Made by a program: the position numbers and the translations under genes. A DNA stretch of 64,000 nt from contig NZ_JHZY01000004.1 of NCBI RefSeq assembly GCF_000687915.1, positions 2,056,001-2,120,000 of the forward strand, written 5' to 3'. Of the stretch, positions 46,622 to 57,753 are shown one piece after another; position 1 is the first letter of the stretch, and each line of letters opens with the position of its first letter. The stretch comes from Leeuwenhoekiella sp. MAR_2009_132 (GTDB lineage Bacteria > Bacteroidota > Bacteroidia > Flavobacteriales > Flavobacteriaceae). The notes under the pieces were generated by a model. That model was not told the origin of the DNA. It ran no database searches and was given only the letters and a program-made list of their open reading frames with translations.

Positions 46622-47185
46622 TTAGCGGATCTCTTTCCATTTTATACCACATCCCAGGCTTGGCTTTTGAAGTTCGTTTTGCTTGCGATTATTAAAGATA
46701 TTGTCTAATGCCTCTCTAAAATCTCTTCCGTTTACGGGGATGCCATTGCCGGGGCGGGAATCATCAAGCTGACCTCTGTATACCAATTTTAATGCTGCGT
46801 TAAACAAATAAAAATCTGGAGTACAGGCGGCATTATACGCTTGAGCAACTTCCTGACTCTCATCGTATAAATAAGGAAATGAATAATTGTATTTATGCGC
46901 AGTATCGCGCATTAGCCAGGGGCTGTCTTCTGGATATTTCTCAACATCATTACTGCTTATAGCTACAAAGCCAAAACCTAAAACCCGGTAATCATTTGCG
47001 ATACGTACAATCTCATCATTCACATGTTTAACAAACGGGCAGTGGTTGCATAAAAACATAACAACTGTACCCAGCTCTCCAGCCGCATCAACTAAAGTTA
47101 CATATTTATTAGTAAGGGGGTTTAGCAAAGAAAAAAAAGGAGCGATGGTTCCTAATGGAAGCATATTAGATTGTGTTCTTGCCAT
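46622..47185 (-). CDS. Thioredoxin-fold (AhpC/TSA-like) protein
   Basis: 187 residues. Redoxin domain with CNHCPFVKHVNDE (CxxC at about 46-49), PYLYDESQEVAQAY and CTPDFYLF. No signal peptide, hence cytoplasmic thiol oxidoreductase of unknown partner. The CxxC followed by PFV is typical of a Bacteroidota/Cyanobacteria group. Immediately adjacent to the UDG-like gene. Confidence 0.88.
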   Translation of the reverse strand: MARTQSNMLPLGTIAPFFSLLNPLTNKYVTLVDAAGELGTVVMFLCNHCPFVKHVNDEIVRIANDYRVLGFGFVAISSNDVEKYPEDSPWLMRDTAHKYNYSFPYLYDESQEVAQAYNAACTPDFYLFNAALKLVYRGQLDDSRPGNGIPVNGRDFREALDNIFNNRKQNELQKPSLGCGIKWKEIR

Positions 47186-47313
47186 AATGCGTGTAGGTTT
47201 TTAATATACCAGATTAGTAGTAAAAGGAGTATAAAGTTACAAATACTAAAGTTGTTTTAATTTTTTGGGTGCTCAGTAACCCCTTTGTAACTTTAAAATT
47301 AAATCTAATGATT

Positions 47314-47619
47314 ATGAAAAATACATATAGTTCGCTTTCAGTAGCAATAGAAGATTTACAAGATAAAGGATACACGGTAGACTTTAACCTTGTAGATGAA
47401 GGTATCGAATCAAAGCATCTTAAAAAAACCTGGAGCGCAGCTCAAATAGAAGTAGAAGAGGCTTTTAGATTTGAAGGGATGACTAACCCCGGTGATAATA
47501 GTGTTCTCTACGTAATAAATACAAAAAGTGGAGAGAAAGGGTTACTAGTAGATGCTTACGGTGCTTACAGTGGTCAAATTTCTCAAGAAATGATACAAAA
47601 ATTGAAAATTGAATACTAA
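47314..47619 (+). CDS. Small conserved Bacteroidota protein
   Basis: 101 residues from ATG 47314 (MKNTYSSLSVAIEDLQDKGYTVDF); ATG 47308 is an alternative. Related proteins are sometimes labelled phosphoribosylpyrophosphate synthetase, but nothing in this sequence (no PRPP loop, far too short) supports that. Single domain with YRFEGMTNP-like strand (FRFEGMTNPGDNSVLYVI). Its stop overlaps the CsaA-like start by one base (TAATG). Confidence 0.8.
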   Translation: MKNTYSSLSVAIEDLQDKGYTVDFNLVDEGIESKHLKKTWSAAQIEVEEAFRFEGMTNPGDNSVLYVINTKSGEKGLLVDAYGAYSGQISQEMIQKLKIEY

Positions 47620-47957
47620 TGCAAAATGATCTCAGTTGGTCAGAATTTGAGCGCGTTGAAATGCGTGTAGGTACAATCTTAACAGTTAGTGATTTTCCGG
47701 AAGCTAATAAGCCGGCATTTCAATTGCAAATTGATTTTGGTGATAGTATAGGAATTCGTAAAACTTCTGCTCAAATAAGATCAAAATATGAGCGTACTGA
47801 ATTAGTAGGTAAGCAAGTAGTTGCAGTAGTTAATTTCCCAAAGAAACAGATTGCTAACTTTATGAGCGAGTGTCTTATTTTAGGGGCTGTTGATGGTAGT
47901 GCTGTAACTCTACTAAGTCCTGATCTTCCTGTTGAAAATGGATTACGCATAGGTTAG
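47619..47957 (+). CDS. csaA: CsaA-like tRNA-binding (OB-fold) protein
   Basis: 112 residues: a stand-alone tRNA-binding OB-fold domain with RVEMRVGTIL, GIRKTSAQI and VVAVVNFPKKQIANFMSE-type surface, and a C-terminal VTLLSPDLPVENG. In other bacteria CsaA binds tRNA or acts as a weak chaperone. Co-translated with the preceding small protein. Confidence 0.9.
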   Translation: MQNDLSWSEFERVEMRVGTILTVSDFPEANKPAFQLQIDFGDSIGIRKTSAQIRSKYERTELVGKQVVAVVNFPKKQIANFMSECLILGAVDGSAVTLLSPDLPVENGLRIG

Positions 47958-47960
47958 TCT

Positions 47961-48046
47961 TTGCGATAGCGATAGCAGCGGCATCCTTTTTTGAACCCGT
48001 GGCGAAAAAAAGATATAGCGAATAGCGCGGTGCTCTAGCAATCGCC
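47961..48046. repeat. GC-rich intergenic repeat-like element 2
   Basis: TTGCGATAGCGATAGCAGCG at one end, GCATCCTTTTTTG (47981-47993) opposed by CGAAAAAAAGATATAGC, and GCGAATAGCGCGGTGC at the far end. An imperfect inverted repeat; no ORF. It fits the layout of palindromic elements recalled from flavobacterial intergenic DNA and shares the GATAG/TATAGC theme with 23691-23777. Confidence 0.5.
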
Positions 48047-48056
48047 AAAAAACTAA

Positions 48057-48088
48057 AAAACCCACAATTCTATTAAAATGTGGGTTTT
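48057..48088. terminator. Terminator between csaA-like and DUF779 genes
   Basis: AAAACCCACA / TGTGGGTTTT, a perfect 10-base stem, A/T rich on both flanks, between convergent genes; likely works in both directions. Confidence 0.8.
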
Positions 48089-48111
48089 ACTATTTTTATA
48101 TACCAATTATT

Positions 48112-48486
48112 CTAATGTTCTCCACTACGCGTAGGACTCAGATCTTGCGCTTCTTCGGCAGTATATAATCTGGATTTGATTACAAAGCGTATTCCTAAAG
48201 GAATTTCTAAAGAAAAGCTAGAACCTCTTCCCGGAGTGGTATCTATAGTTAACTGAGTATGTTTCCAATATTCAAATTGATCTTTAGACATAAAAAAATC
48301 GCATCCGTGTACGGTTCCCAGATAGACATCAGTTTCATTAATCATAAGATCACCTTTAGGAAAACACATAGGCGAGGAGCCGTCGCAACAGCCGCCACTT
48401 TGATGAAACATTAACTCACCGTGCTGCTCTCGTAATTGATCTATAATTTTTTTTGCTGCCGCTGTGGCAGATACACGTTCTGTCAT
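48112..48486 (-). CDS. DUF779 protein, partner of aldehyde dehydrogenase
   Basis: 124 residues from ATG 48486 (MTERVSATAAAKKIIDQL); an earlier in-frame start would run into the ALDH stop. Cys-rich motif HQSGGCCDGSSPMCFP and HGCDFFMS are the DUF779 signature. The family is repeatedly found beside acetaldehyde/aldehyde dehydrogenases; its role is unknown and the cysteines suggest metal binding. Ten bases after the ALDH gene. Confidence 0.92.
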   Translation of the reverse strand: MTERVSATAAAKKIIDQLREQHGELMFHQSGGCCDGSSPMCFPKGDLMINETDVYLGTVHGCDFFMSKDQFEYWKHTQLTIDTTPGRGSSFSLEIPLGIRFVIKSRLYTAEEAQDLSPTRSGEH

Positions 48487-48496
48487 AGGTTTTAAT

Positions 48497-50020
48497 TTAG
48501 AAAAAGCCCATTGCTTTTTTGTCATAAGAAATTAGCATATTTTTTGTCTGACGGTAATGAGATAACATCATTTTATGGTTTTCACGTCCTATACCAGACT
48601 TTTTATAACCACCAAAGGGAGCGTGAGCAGGATAATTATGATAGTTATTTACCCAAACACGACCGGCTTTAATGCCTCTTGAGATCTGGTAAGCTTGATG
48701 TGTATCACGGGTCCAGACGCCTGCACCAAGACCATATAAAGTATCATTAGCGATCTCAATAGCTTCTGCCTCATCTTTAAAAGATGTTACACAAAGCACA
48801 GGGCCAAAAATTTCTTCTTGAAAAACGCGCATTTTATTATTGCCTTTTAAAATAGTAGGTTGAATATAAAAACCACCTTCAAGTCCCTCATTGTACGCTG
48901 ATTCTCCACCACAGAGTACTTCTGCGCCTTCTTCTTTACCAATACTTATATAGTTTAAAATTTTCTCGTATTGGTCGTTAGAAGCCTGAGCTCCCATCAT
49001 GGTATCAGGACTTAACGGGTGTCCCAGTTTGATGGCTTTTGTACGATCTACCACGCGTTCTAAGAATTTTTCATAAATACTTTCCTGCACCAGCAATCGA
49101 GAAGGACAGGTGCAAATCTCACCTTGGTTTAGAGCAAACATTACCGCACCTTCAAGACATTTGTCAAAGAAATCATCGTCTGCATCCATAACGCTTTCAA
49201 AGAAAACATTTGGAGACTTACCTCCTAACTCTAAAGTAACCGGTGTGATATTTTTAGAAGCATATTGCATAATAAGTTGACCGGTTGTGGTTTCTCCTGT
49301 AAATGCAATCTTATCTATACGCGGACTAGAGGCGAGAGGCTTTCCGGCTTCAGCTCCAAAACCGTTTACAATATTAAGTACACCTGCCGGCAAAATACCT
49401 TCAATTAACTCCATTAATATAAGTATACTCACAGGAGTTTGTTCTGCCGGTTTTAGAACTACGCAATTACCTGCGGCAAGAGCAGGAGCAAGTTTCCAAA
49501 CAGCCATTAAGATTGGGAAATTCCAGGGGATAATTTGACCTACAACACCTAATGGTTCTGTTATATTGAGGGCTACAGTATTGCTGTCTAATTCACTAAC
49601 GGAGCCTTCTTCTGCACGTATAACCCCTGCAAAATACCTAAAATGATCTACAGCAAGCGGTAAATCTGCCGCACGGGTTTCACGTATCGCTTTACCATTA
49701 TCCCAGGTTTCAGCCCGAGCAAGTGTTTCTAAATTTTGCTCCATCACATCTGCAATTTTAAGAAGTAAATTACTGCGGTAGGCTGCAGCAGAGCTGTTCC
49801 ATTGTGGGGCAGCTTCCCAGGCCGCGTCTAGAGCTTTCTCGATATCTTCTGCAGTAGAGCGCGGTATTCTTGTGAAGTTTGCGCCATCTACAGGTGATAC
49901 ATTGTCAAAATATTCACCTTTTACAGGAGCTGTCCATTTCCCTCCTATAAAGTTTTCATATTGATCTTTAAATTTAGGCTTCTCGACAACGATTGCGGAA
50001 GCAGTCTTTACATCGCTCAT
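48497..50020 (-). CDS. NAD(P)-dependent aldehyde dehydrogenase
   Basis: 507 residues of the AldB/ExaC-like ALDH group. Cofactor-binding [15 protein letters not shown], general base E264 in LELGGKSP, and catalytic C303 in [11 protein letters not shown]. Oxidises an aldehyde to the acid; preferred substrate unknown. Pairs with DUF779, and a divergent AraC regulator probably controls both. Confidence 0.95.
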   Translation of the reverse strand: MSDVKTASAIVVEKPKFKDQYENFIGGKWTAPVKGEYFDNVSPVDGANFTRIPRSTAEDIEKALDAAWEAAPQWNSSAAAYRSNLLLKIADVMEQNLETLARAETWDNGKAIRETRAADLPLAVDHFRYFAGVIRAEEGSVSELDSNTVALNITEPLGVVGQIIPWNFPILMAVWKLAPALAAGNCVVLKPAEQTPVSILILMELIEGILPAGVLNIVNGFGAEAGKPLASSPRIDKIAFTGETTTGQLIMQYASKNITPVTLELGGKSPNVFFESVMDADDDFFDKCLEGAVMFALNQGEICTCPSRLLVQESIYEKFLERVVDRTKAIKLGHPLSPDTMMGAQASNDQYEKILNYISIGKEEGAEVLCGGESAYNEGLEGGFYIQPTILKGNNKMRVFQEEIFGPVLCVTSFKDEAEAIEIANDTLYGLGAGVWTRDTHQAYQISRGIKAGRVWVNNYHNYPAHAPFGGYKKSGIGRENHKMMLSHYRQTKNMLISYDKKAMGFF

Positions 50021-50134
50021 AATGTTTTTTTTTAGTTATAGTTTAAATTTTTGAGTTGTGCTGAGTAGGGGAAATGGTAGTGCACTTTTTAGTTTTCTAA
50101 AGTTAAAAATCAGTTTAGGAAAACGACTGACCTA

Positions 50135-50169
50135 TACTATTAAAACAATGTACTATTCTATCAAATAGT
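50135..50169. promoter_or_regulatory. Repeated half-sites between ALDH and AraC genes
   Basis: TACTATT occurs at 50135-50141 and again at 50151-50157 (16-base spacing), and ACTATT/AATAGT forms an inverted pair at 50152-50169. The arrangement suits an AraC-type regulator, but the DNA is AT rich and chance is possible. Confidence 0.3.
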
Positions 50170-50251
50170 GTTAATGTGTTAAAATATAGCTTCTTAAATT
50201 GTATATTTAATATTGTAAGGGGTATTAATCTGAGGATGTTATATTTTGAAT

Positions 50252-51160
50252 ATGCAATTATCTGAATCATTTTTTAAAAACAGAAAGCTTGAAAATCTGG
50301 TCGAAAACCAGACATCATATACGTTAAATAATGCGGCTATGCATGTCTTTGAAACTCACGCACAGGCAGAACGGGTGTTGTTGCAGTTTGATAAACCGGT
50401 TTTAGCAAGTATGCTTCGCGGAAAGAAAATTATGCACCTGCGCGATCACAATAGTTTTGATTTTTTGCCTGGAGAATCACTCATCTTACCTGCAGACGAA
50501 TTGATGTGTATAGATTTTCCTGAAGCACAGGAGCGTAACCCCACGCGATGTCTCGCAATGGCGATTGCAGATGATAAGATTAAAAAGGTTGTAAACCTAA
50601 TGAATGAGAATCTTACTAAAGACGATGGCAGTGAATGGAGCTTAATGGATTATAATTTTCATTTTACAAATGATACCGGCATTTATCAGATTTTACAACG
50701 TCTCCTATTCCTGTTTACCGAGAATCACCCTTCTAAAGATTATTTTGTAGACAATATGCTTCAAGAACTTATCATACGTATTCTGCAAACAAATAACCGT
50801 AAAATATATACAGATAAGGCTTTAAAATTAAATAGTAATAGCAGGCTTGCCTTTATTATACAATATATAAGAGATCATATTAATGAATCTCTTTCTGTAG
50901 AACTGTTAAGCAAACAGGCGTGTATGAGTGAGTCTAACTTTTATAAGGTTTTTAAAAATGAACTGGGCATTTCTCCTATTGATTATATAAATACAGAGCG
51001 TATAAAGTTAGCGGTAAGCTTACTTCAGAATCCAGATCGTAAAATCAAAAATATATATCAGGAATGTGGCTTTGAAAGCCGCTCCTATTTTAATAGAGTA
51101 TTCAAACGAATGAAAAATATGTCTCCTGGTGTTTTTCAGACTTCAATGACCAGCCATTAG
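50252..51160 (+). CDS. AraC-family transcriptional regulator
   Basis: 302 residues from ATG 50252 (a TTG two codons earlier is possible). The N-terminal region (about 1-190) is a ligand/dimer domain; the C-terminal 100 residues hold two helix-turn-helix units, LSVELLSKQACMSESNFYKVFKNE and IKNIYQECGFESRSYFNRVFKR. Divergent from ALDH/DUF779, which it most likely regulates. Its stop overlaps the convergent NTF2-like stop by four bases. Confidence 0.92.
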   Translation: MQLSESFFKNRKLENLVENQTSYTLNNAAMHVFETHAQAERVLLQFDKPVLASMLRGKKIMHLRDHNSFDFLPGESLILPADELMCIDFPEAQERNPTRCLAMAIADDKIKKVVNLMNENLTKDDGSEWSLMDYNFHFTNDTGIYQILQRLLFLFTENHPSKDYFVDNMLQELIIRILQTNNRKIYTDKALKLNSNSRLAFIIQYIRDHINESLSVELLSKQACMSESNFYKVFKNELGISPIDYINTERIKLAVSLLQNPDRKIKNIYQECGFESRSYFNRVFKRMKNMSPGVFQTSMTSH

Positions 51161-51651
51161 GAGGCTTCTTCTTTAAAGCTCCGCATATTCTGCAGGTATC
51201 CTGAGAGTGATTTGCTAGATTGCTGCTGTATTTTTAATTTCATAGCATTAGACCATCCCAGAATTAAACCTTTAAACCCAATTGCTTGCCGTGACCAGCG
51301 CCAAAGGTTAAAATGATCTGTATGTTGTAATATTTTACCGTTTTGAAAGTAAAATGTTCCTACTACGTGATTTACAACTTTACGTTTTTTAGGGCCAAAT
51401 AAGTACGTGGCCGTCCATTTTGCACTTCCGTTATAGTCGTTAGCTTGTATATCACTATAATTTATCTCCAGATTACTTCCACCACGTTCTATAAGCATAA
51501 ACCACATTGCTCGTGCCCGATCTCCTTTTATATTGCCAAAAGCGGGATCTGTAAACGTGATGTTTTTACCATAGCAGGCGGTCATTTTCTCTGGGTCGTG
51601 AGCTTTAAACGCACTGTAAAATGTTTCTAGAACTTCTTCGTTAGGATGCAT
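51157..51651 (-). CDS. NTF2-like (SnoaL) family protein
   Basis: 164 residues, cone-shaped alpha+beta NTF2 fold: VLETFYSAFKAHDPEKMTACYGKNITFTDPAFG and HVVGTFYFQNGKILQHTDHFNLWRW in adjoining pieces. Function unknown; the family ranges from enzymes to binding proteins. Same strand as the DoxX-like gene upstream (51-base gap). Confidence 0.85.
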   Translation of the reverse strand: MHPNEEVLETFYSAFKAHDPEKMTACYGKNITFTDPAFGNIKGDRARAMWFMLIERGGSNLEINYSDIQANDYNGSAKWTATYLFGPKKRKVVNHVVGTFYFQNGKILQHTDHFNLWRWSRQAIGFKGLILGWSNAMKLKIQQQSSKSLSGYLQNMRSFKEEAS

Positions 51652-51702
51652 TGAAAAGTAGTATTGAGCGCTTTTTTACGCATTTATTAAAACGCAAGGT
51701 AG

Positions 51703-52077
51703 TTAGAAAAGCGGTTTTATTTTAGCTCTATTTTCATAAAGCATCCCTATATTAATTATCATTAGAATAACCGCCATTAATAAACCTTCTGGCATATTTA
51801 CAATGTGGGTTAAAACGATTCCTACCATAATGGGAAAAATCATTATATAACCTAAAGCCTGTGTACGGGGTATCATTACAAGTATTCCGGCTATAATCTC
51901 TACAAGTGCTATTAGCGGTAGTAACCAGCCAAAGCTCATTAGTGCTGCAAATAAATCTTGCACTTCCTGAGGTAAATCTTCTGGCATAGGCATATAATTA
52001 AAAAATTTGTTGAGACCAGAATTGATAAAAAGTAGTCCAAAAAGAATACTTACGATGCTAATAATTTTACGTTTCAT
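51703..52077 (-). CDS. DoxX-like membrane protein
   Basis: 124 residues with four hydrophobic segments (about 5-22, 46-66, 74-94, 98-116); FGLLFINSGLNKFFNYMP and LIALVEIIAGILVMIPRTQALG match the DoxX/DoxD-like pattern. Role unknown; often tied to oxidative or thiol stress. 280 bases of AT-rich DNA separate it from katG. Confidence 0.8.
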   Translation of the reverse strand: MKRKIISIVSILFGLLFINSGLNKFFNYMPMPEDLPQEVQDLFAALMSFGWLLPLIALVEIIAGILVMIPRTQALGYIMIFPIMVGIVLTHIVNMPEGLLMAVILMIINIGMLYENRAKIKPLF

Positions 52078-52281
52078 ACAAATGTTGGTTGATTCTTAAA
52101 GATTAGGTTAAATGCGTTAAAAATGTTTTGTGTAATTTTCTAGAGCTAATTATAAATTTAAAATTTAAATAGATTAATTGTTGATATTCAGATCAAAAGA
52201 TTTGTGTTTTATCAAATGTTTGAGGTAATTTGAATGCCTATCAATCGTTGTAAATAGTATTTACTTATGGAAACATAAAAA

Positions 52282-52319
52282 GTATAAATTATAATTATAC
52301 CAAAAACAGTTTAAATTTG
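52282..52319 (+). promoter_or_regulatory. Candidate katG promoter and operator
   Basis: TAAATTTG at 52312-52319 fits the -7 box, 40 bases before the katG start. Just upstream GTATAA (52282-52287) and TTATAC (52295-52300) form an inverted pair separated by seven bases, where a regulator would cover the -33 region. It resembles, but does not match, a PerR box. Confidence 0.3.
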
Positions 52320-52320
52320 A

Positions 52321-54600
<2,280 letters not shown>

Positions 54601-54622
54601 TCTCTTGTAATTTAAGATGTGT

Positions 54623-54651
54623 AAAAGGCGACCCAGCGGGTCGCCTTTTTT
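54623..54651 (+). terminator. Terminator after katG
   Basis: AAAAGGCGACCC / GGGTCGCCTTTT, a 12-base perfect stem with an AGC loop and a T run, 22 bases after katG. Confidence 0.92.
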
Positions 54652-54712
54652 AATTTAACGAGCTCTTAACCGCAAGTTTATCACTGTTTCATTAAATTGA
54701 AGTAAAAAGAAA

Positions 54713-54865
54713 ATGAGTGATTTAAAGAAAGAGAATTTAGTAAACAGAGCACCCGCAGATATGTACGGCGGTGAAGGAATACGATTTACAGAAGATCAAT
54801 TTTCTAAAAAAGAGGCTAGAGAAAAAGAGAACGCCCGCGTCGATAAAAAGTTTAAAGACAATTAG
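54713..54865 (+). CDS. Small hydrophilic protein, 50 residues
   Basis: ATG 54713 to TAG 54865, product starting MSDLKKENLVNRAPADMYGGEGIRF-like; highly charged, no membrane segment. It sits between two terminators (katG's and one at 54895), so it is its own unit. Not recognised. The gene-like spacing and codon use support a real gene, but size keeps confidence modest. Confidence 0.6.
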   Translation: MSDLKKENLVNRAPADMYGGEGIRFTEDQFSKKEAREKENARVDKKFKDN

Positions 54866-54894
54866 TTTTGTCTGTAAATGAGAAAAAATCTAAT

Positions 54895-54922
54895 AAAAAA
54901 ACAGCCTTAAAGGCTGTTTTTT
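54895..54922. terminator. Bidirectional terminator
   Basis: AAAAAACAGCCT / AGGCTGTTTTTT with loop TAA, between the small gene and convergent rlmF. Confidence 0.9.
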
Positions 54923-54941
54923 AGTTTACAATGCTATAAAC

Positions 54942-55859
54942 CTATTCTTGAAAAGACCAGGCTACAATACGGCTTGATTTATTGCCGGTTCCCATTGGGA
55001 TGGTTTTTAATTCTTTAACTTCAGCTTTTCTAAGCTGCTTATAAATACGTTTTAAATTGTCTTGCTTAGAGACTAAAGTAGTAAACCATTTACACTGTGT
55101 GCCTCTGGTTTTACTCTGCTTAATCATTATTTTAATAAATTCTGCCTCACCACCTTCTGTAATTAATTCGTTGCTTATGCCTGCAAAATTTAGTTCGGGT
55201 TTTGAGTTTTTAGCACCAGTAAGATTTTTTGTTTTTCTACGGGTTCCTCGTAATGCCTCTTCTTGAGATGCGTGAAAGGGAGGGTTGCACATTGTAAAGT
55301 CAATAATATCATCAGGATTTAGAATACCATTAAAAATACTATCTGCATTTTTTTGTAGGCGCAATTCGATTTTCCCTTTTAATGAATTGTTAGCTTCTAT
55401 AATTTTTTCTGCGGAAGCTATAGAGTTTGCATCAATATCTGTAGCAATAAAACTCCAGTCATATTCAGTGACACCCAGAATAGGATAAATTAAACTCGCT
55501 CCCGTTCCTATATCCAGTCCCTTAATTTGATTTCCTTTTTGAAGTTCGCCTGTATCTTCACTTAATAAATCTGCGATAGCATGTAGATAATCTGCTCGTC
55601 CTGGTATAGGCGGACACAGATTAGCATCAGGGAAATCCCAGCTTTTAATTCCGTAGTAATGCTTAAGTAAAGCCTGATTGAGTAGTTTCACGGCTTCAGC
55701 ACTTGCAAAATCAATAGATTCTGTACCGTACTTATTGGGTTTTATATGTTTTCCTAATTCGGGAACCACGTTTACTAAAGCTTTTAAATCATACGGTTCA
55801 CGATTGCGATTGCGTACGTGCAACGTAGATTTTAAAGGCGTTTTTTTAGATCTAGACAT
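54942..55859 (-). CDS. rlmF: RlmF, 23S rRNA (adenine-1618-N6) methyltransferase
   Basis: 305 residues. SAM-binding GLDIGTGASLIYPI near residue 100 and the N6-adenine signature TMCNPPFHAS near 190. The N-terminal LHVRNRN with an RxREPYDL-type stretch is typical of the RlmF family. Single gene on the minus strand. Confidence 0.95.
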   Translation of the reverse strand: MSRSKKTPLKSTLHVRNRNREPYDLKALVNVVPELGKHIKPNKYGTESIDFASAEAVKLLNQALLKHYYGIKSWDFPDANLCPPIPGRADYLHAIADLLSEDTGELQKGNQIKGLDIGTGASLIYPILGVTEYDWSFIATDIDANSIASAEKIIEANNSLKGKIELRLQKNADSIFNGILNPDDIIDFTMCNPPFHASQEEALRGTRRKTKNLTGAKNSKPELNFAGISNELITEGGEAEFIKIMIKQSKTRGTQCKWFTTLVSKQDNLKRIYKQLRKAEVKELKTIPMGTGNKSSRIVAWSFQE

Positions 55860-56024
55860 ACATAATTAGTTAAAGTGGCTTAGGTGCGAAGATACTCATA
55901 CTTGTGGCTTTTAAGTGACTAATAAAAAAGGACGTTGCAATTATTCGATTTTTACTGAATATTCAATAGATAATTCTAACTTCTAGTAGAATCGTTTATA
56001 TTTAAATAGTTAAAAATCAAATAT

Positions 56025-56768
56025 ATGCAAGCGGTTACTATTGACGAAGTTATTATTCAACTTGATCAAATTATTTTAAGTGAAAAAGAAAACAATAGCT
56101 GTCTGGTCTTTTTTCCGATTTTGTATAATGCGGTTACTAAACGCATTAAAAGAGGTATTGTGAATAACGAATTTGATGACAATGCCCGAATGGAAAAACT
56201 AGATGTCATTTTTGCGAACCGGTATATCAATGCTTATCATGCATTTAAAGAAAAACAACCACTCACGCAAAGTTGGGACTTTGCTTTTAAAACTTCCGAA
56301 GCCATGGTGATGCAGCACTTGCTGCTGGGTATTAATGCGCATATTAACCTTGATCTGGGCATTGCCGCTGCCCTAACTACCGGCGATAATCAACTGGGGG
56401 ATTTTGAAACCGATTTTAATAAAATAAATGCCATTCTGGCCAGTATGATTGCTGATGTAAAAGAGCGCATCGGTAAAGTTTCTCCATTATTTAAGCTGCT
56501 CGGCCTGGTGGGGAAGGGCAAAGAGGACAAGCTGGTTTCTTTTAGCATTAACATTGCCCGCGATGGTGCCTGGCTGTTTGCTAATGAATATGCTGCTGCT
56601 GTAAATAAAGAAGTAGCAATTAAAAAACGTGATGAGGTAATCGCTGCTTTAGCTTATAAAATTGTAAATCCAAAAAGTAAGTTAGTACAGGTTATTGCAG
56701 AGGTAGTTCGCATTTTTGAAGTTAAGGATGTACAGAAAGTCGCTTCTATTTTAGAAGAAGGGATTTAA
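56025..56768 (+). CDS. DUF5995 protein
   Basis: 247 residues, all-helical, cytoplasmic (no signal). MVMQHLLLGINAHINLDLGIAAA is the hallmark of DUF5995, a family of unknown function; the conserved His residues there hint at a metal site but this is speculation. Single gene. Confidence 0.85.
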   Translation: MQAVTIDEVIIQLDQIILSEKENNSCLVFFPILYNAVTKRIKRGIVNNEFDDNARMEKLDVIFANRYINAYHAFKEKQPLTQSWDFAFKTSEAMVMQHLLLGINAHINLDLGIAAALTTGDNQLGDFETDFNKINAILASMIADVKERIGKVSPLFKLLGLVGKGKEDKLVSFSINIARDGAWLFANEYAAAVNKEVAIKKRDEVIAALAYKIVNPKSKLVQVIAEVVRIFEVKDVQKVASILEEGI

Positions 56769-56794
56769 CGGTTAACTTTTATCTTAAAATTGAT

Positions 56795-56878
56795 TTACTC
56801 AAGAAGTTTAGTGAGTTCTTGAGCATTTGTAAATGAAAGAACAAGTATCGCGGTAAGAACTAAAATTTTTTTCATCAT
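56795..56878 (-). pseudogene. Orphan signal-peptide ORF, remnant or micropeptide
   Basis: 27 codons encoding MMKKILVLTAILVLSFTNAQ followed by only seven residues and a stop. The first 20 residues are a textbook flavobacterial signal peptide with an NAQ cleavage site. Most likely the surviving 5' end of a secreted-protein gene whose body was deleted; a secreted or membrane micropeptide is the alternative. Confidence 0.5.
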
Positions 56879-56960
56879 TTCTGAAAAGTTTTTGTAGCTG
56901 ACTTTGAGTTAAAAAAAGTACTAAATCTTGATTTTAGAAGTTCTTTATAATTTTTCAAGA

Positions 56961-57722
56961 TTACTTTTCTTCAATCAGGTCTTTTAATATAAAAAGAGCA
57001 TCTACCTGGCGTAATTGCCCTTTCTCGGTAGTAGAATTTCCGTATAGATTATACAATACAAACCCGTACGAACGAAGCAAACTTAGAATTTCATCAAATT
57101 GAGGCTGGCCTTGATAGCTTGGCATTATACTTATCTCTGTATAAATCATTTTGATTCGTTTTTGAGATAAGGTTTTTGAAGCGCCCTGAAATACTTTAAA
57201 CTCGCCTCCCTGAACATCCATCTTTAAAATGTCTAGTGTTTTGATGGCGTTAGCTTTTACATAATCATCTAACGTAATTGTTTCTATGCTAATTTTTTCA
57301 CGGGTATCAAAAAGGCCCTCTGACCATGTACTTTTAGCATTAGGGTCTGAATCTAATAAAGAGTTAGTTTGCGCAAAGGAGTTGCTGTTAAACAATACTT
57401 TACCACTTTTGTTACTTAATGCTTTGTTTACTAAACTAATATTAGCATCACCTGTCGTATTAACTTTTAGCTGCTCAAACGATTCTTTAAAAGGCTCAAA
57501 ACTATGTATAGCTGCGTTAGGAAATAAGGATCTGTAAAAACCCGTAACTTCGCCTACATAAGCTCCCACATCAAAAATTATAATCTCTTCTTCCGGATTT
57601 TCTAATAAATTATATTGTGTCAAAAATGGATTTTGATCGCTGTAATTTTTAGTTTCAGTCTTAATAATTTTTAAACCGAAGCGTCTAAAAAGTTTTTTAA
57701 CCAGTCTTTTGATATGTATCAC
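56961..57722 (-). CDS. FkbM-family methyltransferase
   Basis: 253 residues. SAM-dependent fold: IIIFDVGAYVGEVTGFYRSLFPNA, IHSFEPFKESFEQL, and LKMDVQGGEFKVFQGA. The family methylates hydroxyl groups, often on polysaccharides or secondary metabolites; acceptor unknown. No glycan genes are near. Start at the ATG 57722. Confidence 0.9.
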   Translation of the reverse strand: MIHIKRLVKKLFRRFGLKIIKTETKNYSDQNPFLTQYNLLENPEEEIIIFDVGAYVGEVTGFYRSLFPNAAIHSFEPFKESFEQLKVNTTGDANISLVNKALSNKSGKVLFNSNSFAQTNSLLDSDPNAKSTWSEGLFDTREKISIETITLDDYVKANAIKTLDILKMDVQGGEFKVFQGASKTLSQKRIKMIYTEISIMPSYQGQPQFDEILSLLRSYGFVLYNLYGNSTTEKGQLRQVDALFILKDLIEEK

Positions 57723-57753
57723 AATGCTTTTTTAAATGTATTTTAAATAAAAA

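Noticed and set aside
48487..48525. Upstream start for the DUF779 gene
   Set aside because: The extra 13 residues overlap the ALDH 3' end and do not resemble the family; ATG 48486 fits better.
54942..55859. RlmF as a DNA restriction-modification methyltransferase
   Set aside because: NPPF with the RlmF-type N-terminus and no restriction or specificity gene nearby point to the rRNA enzyme.
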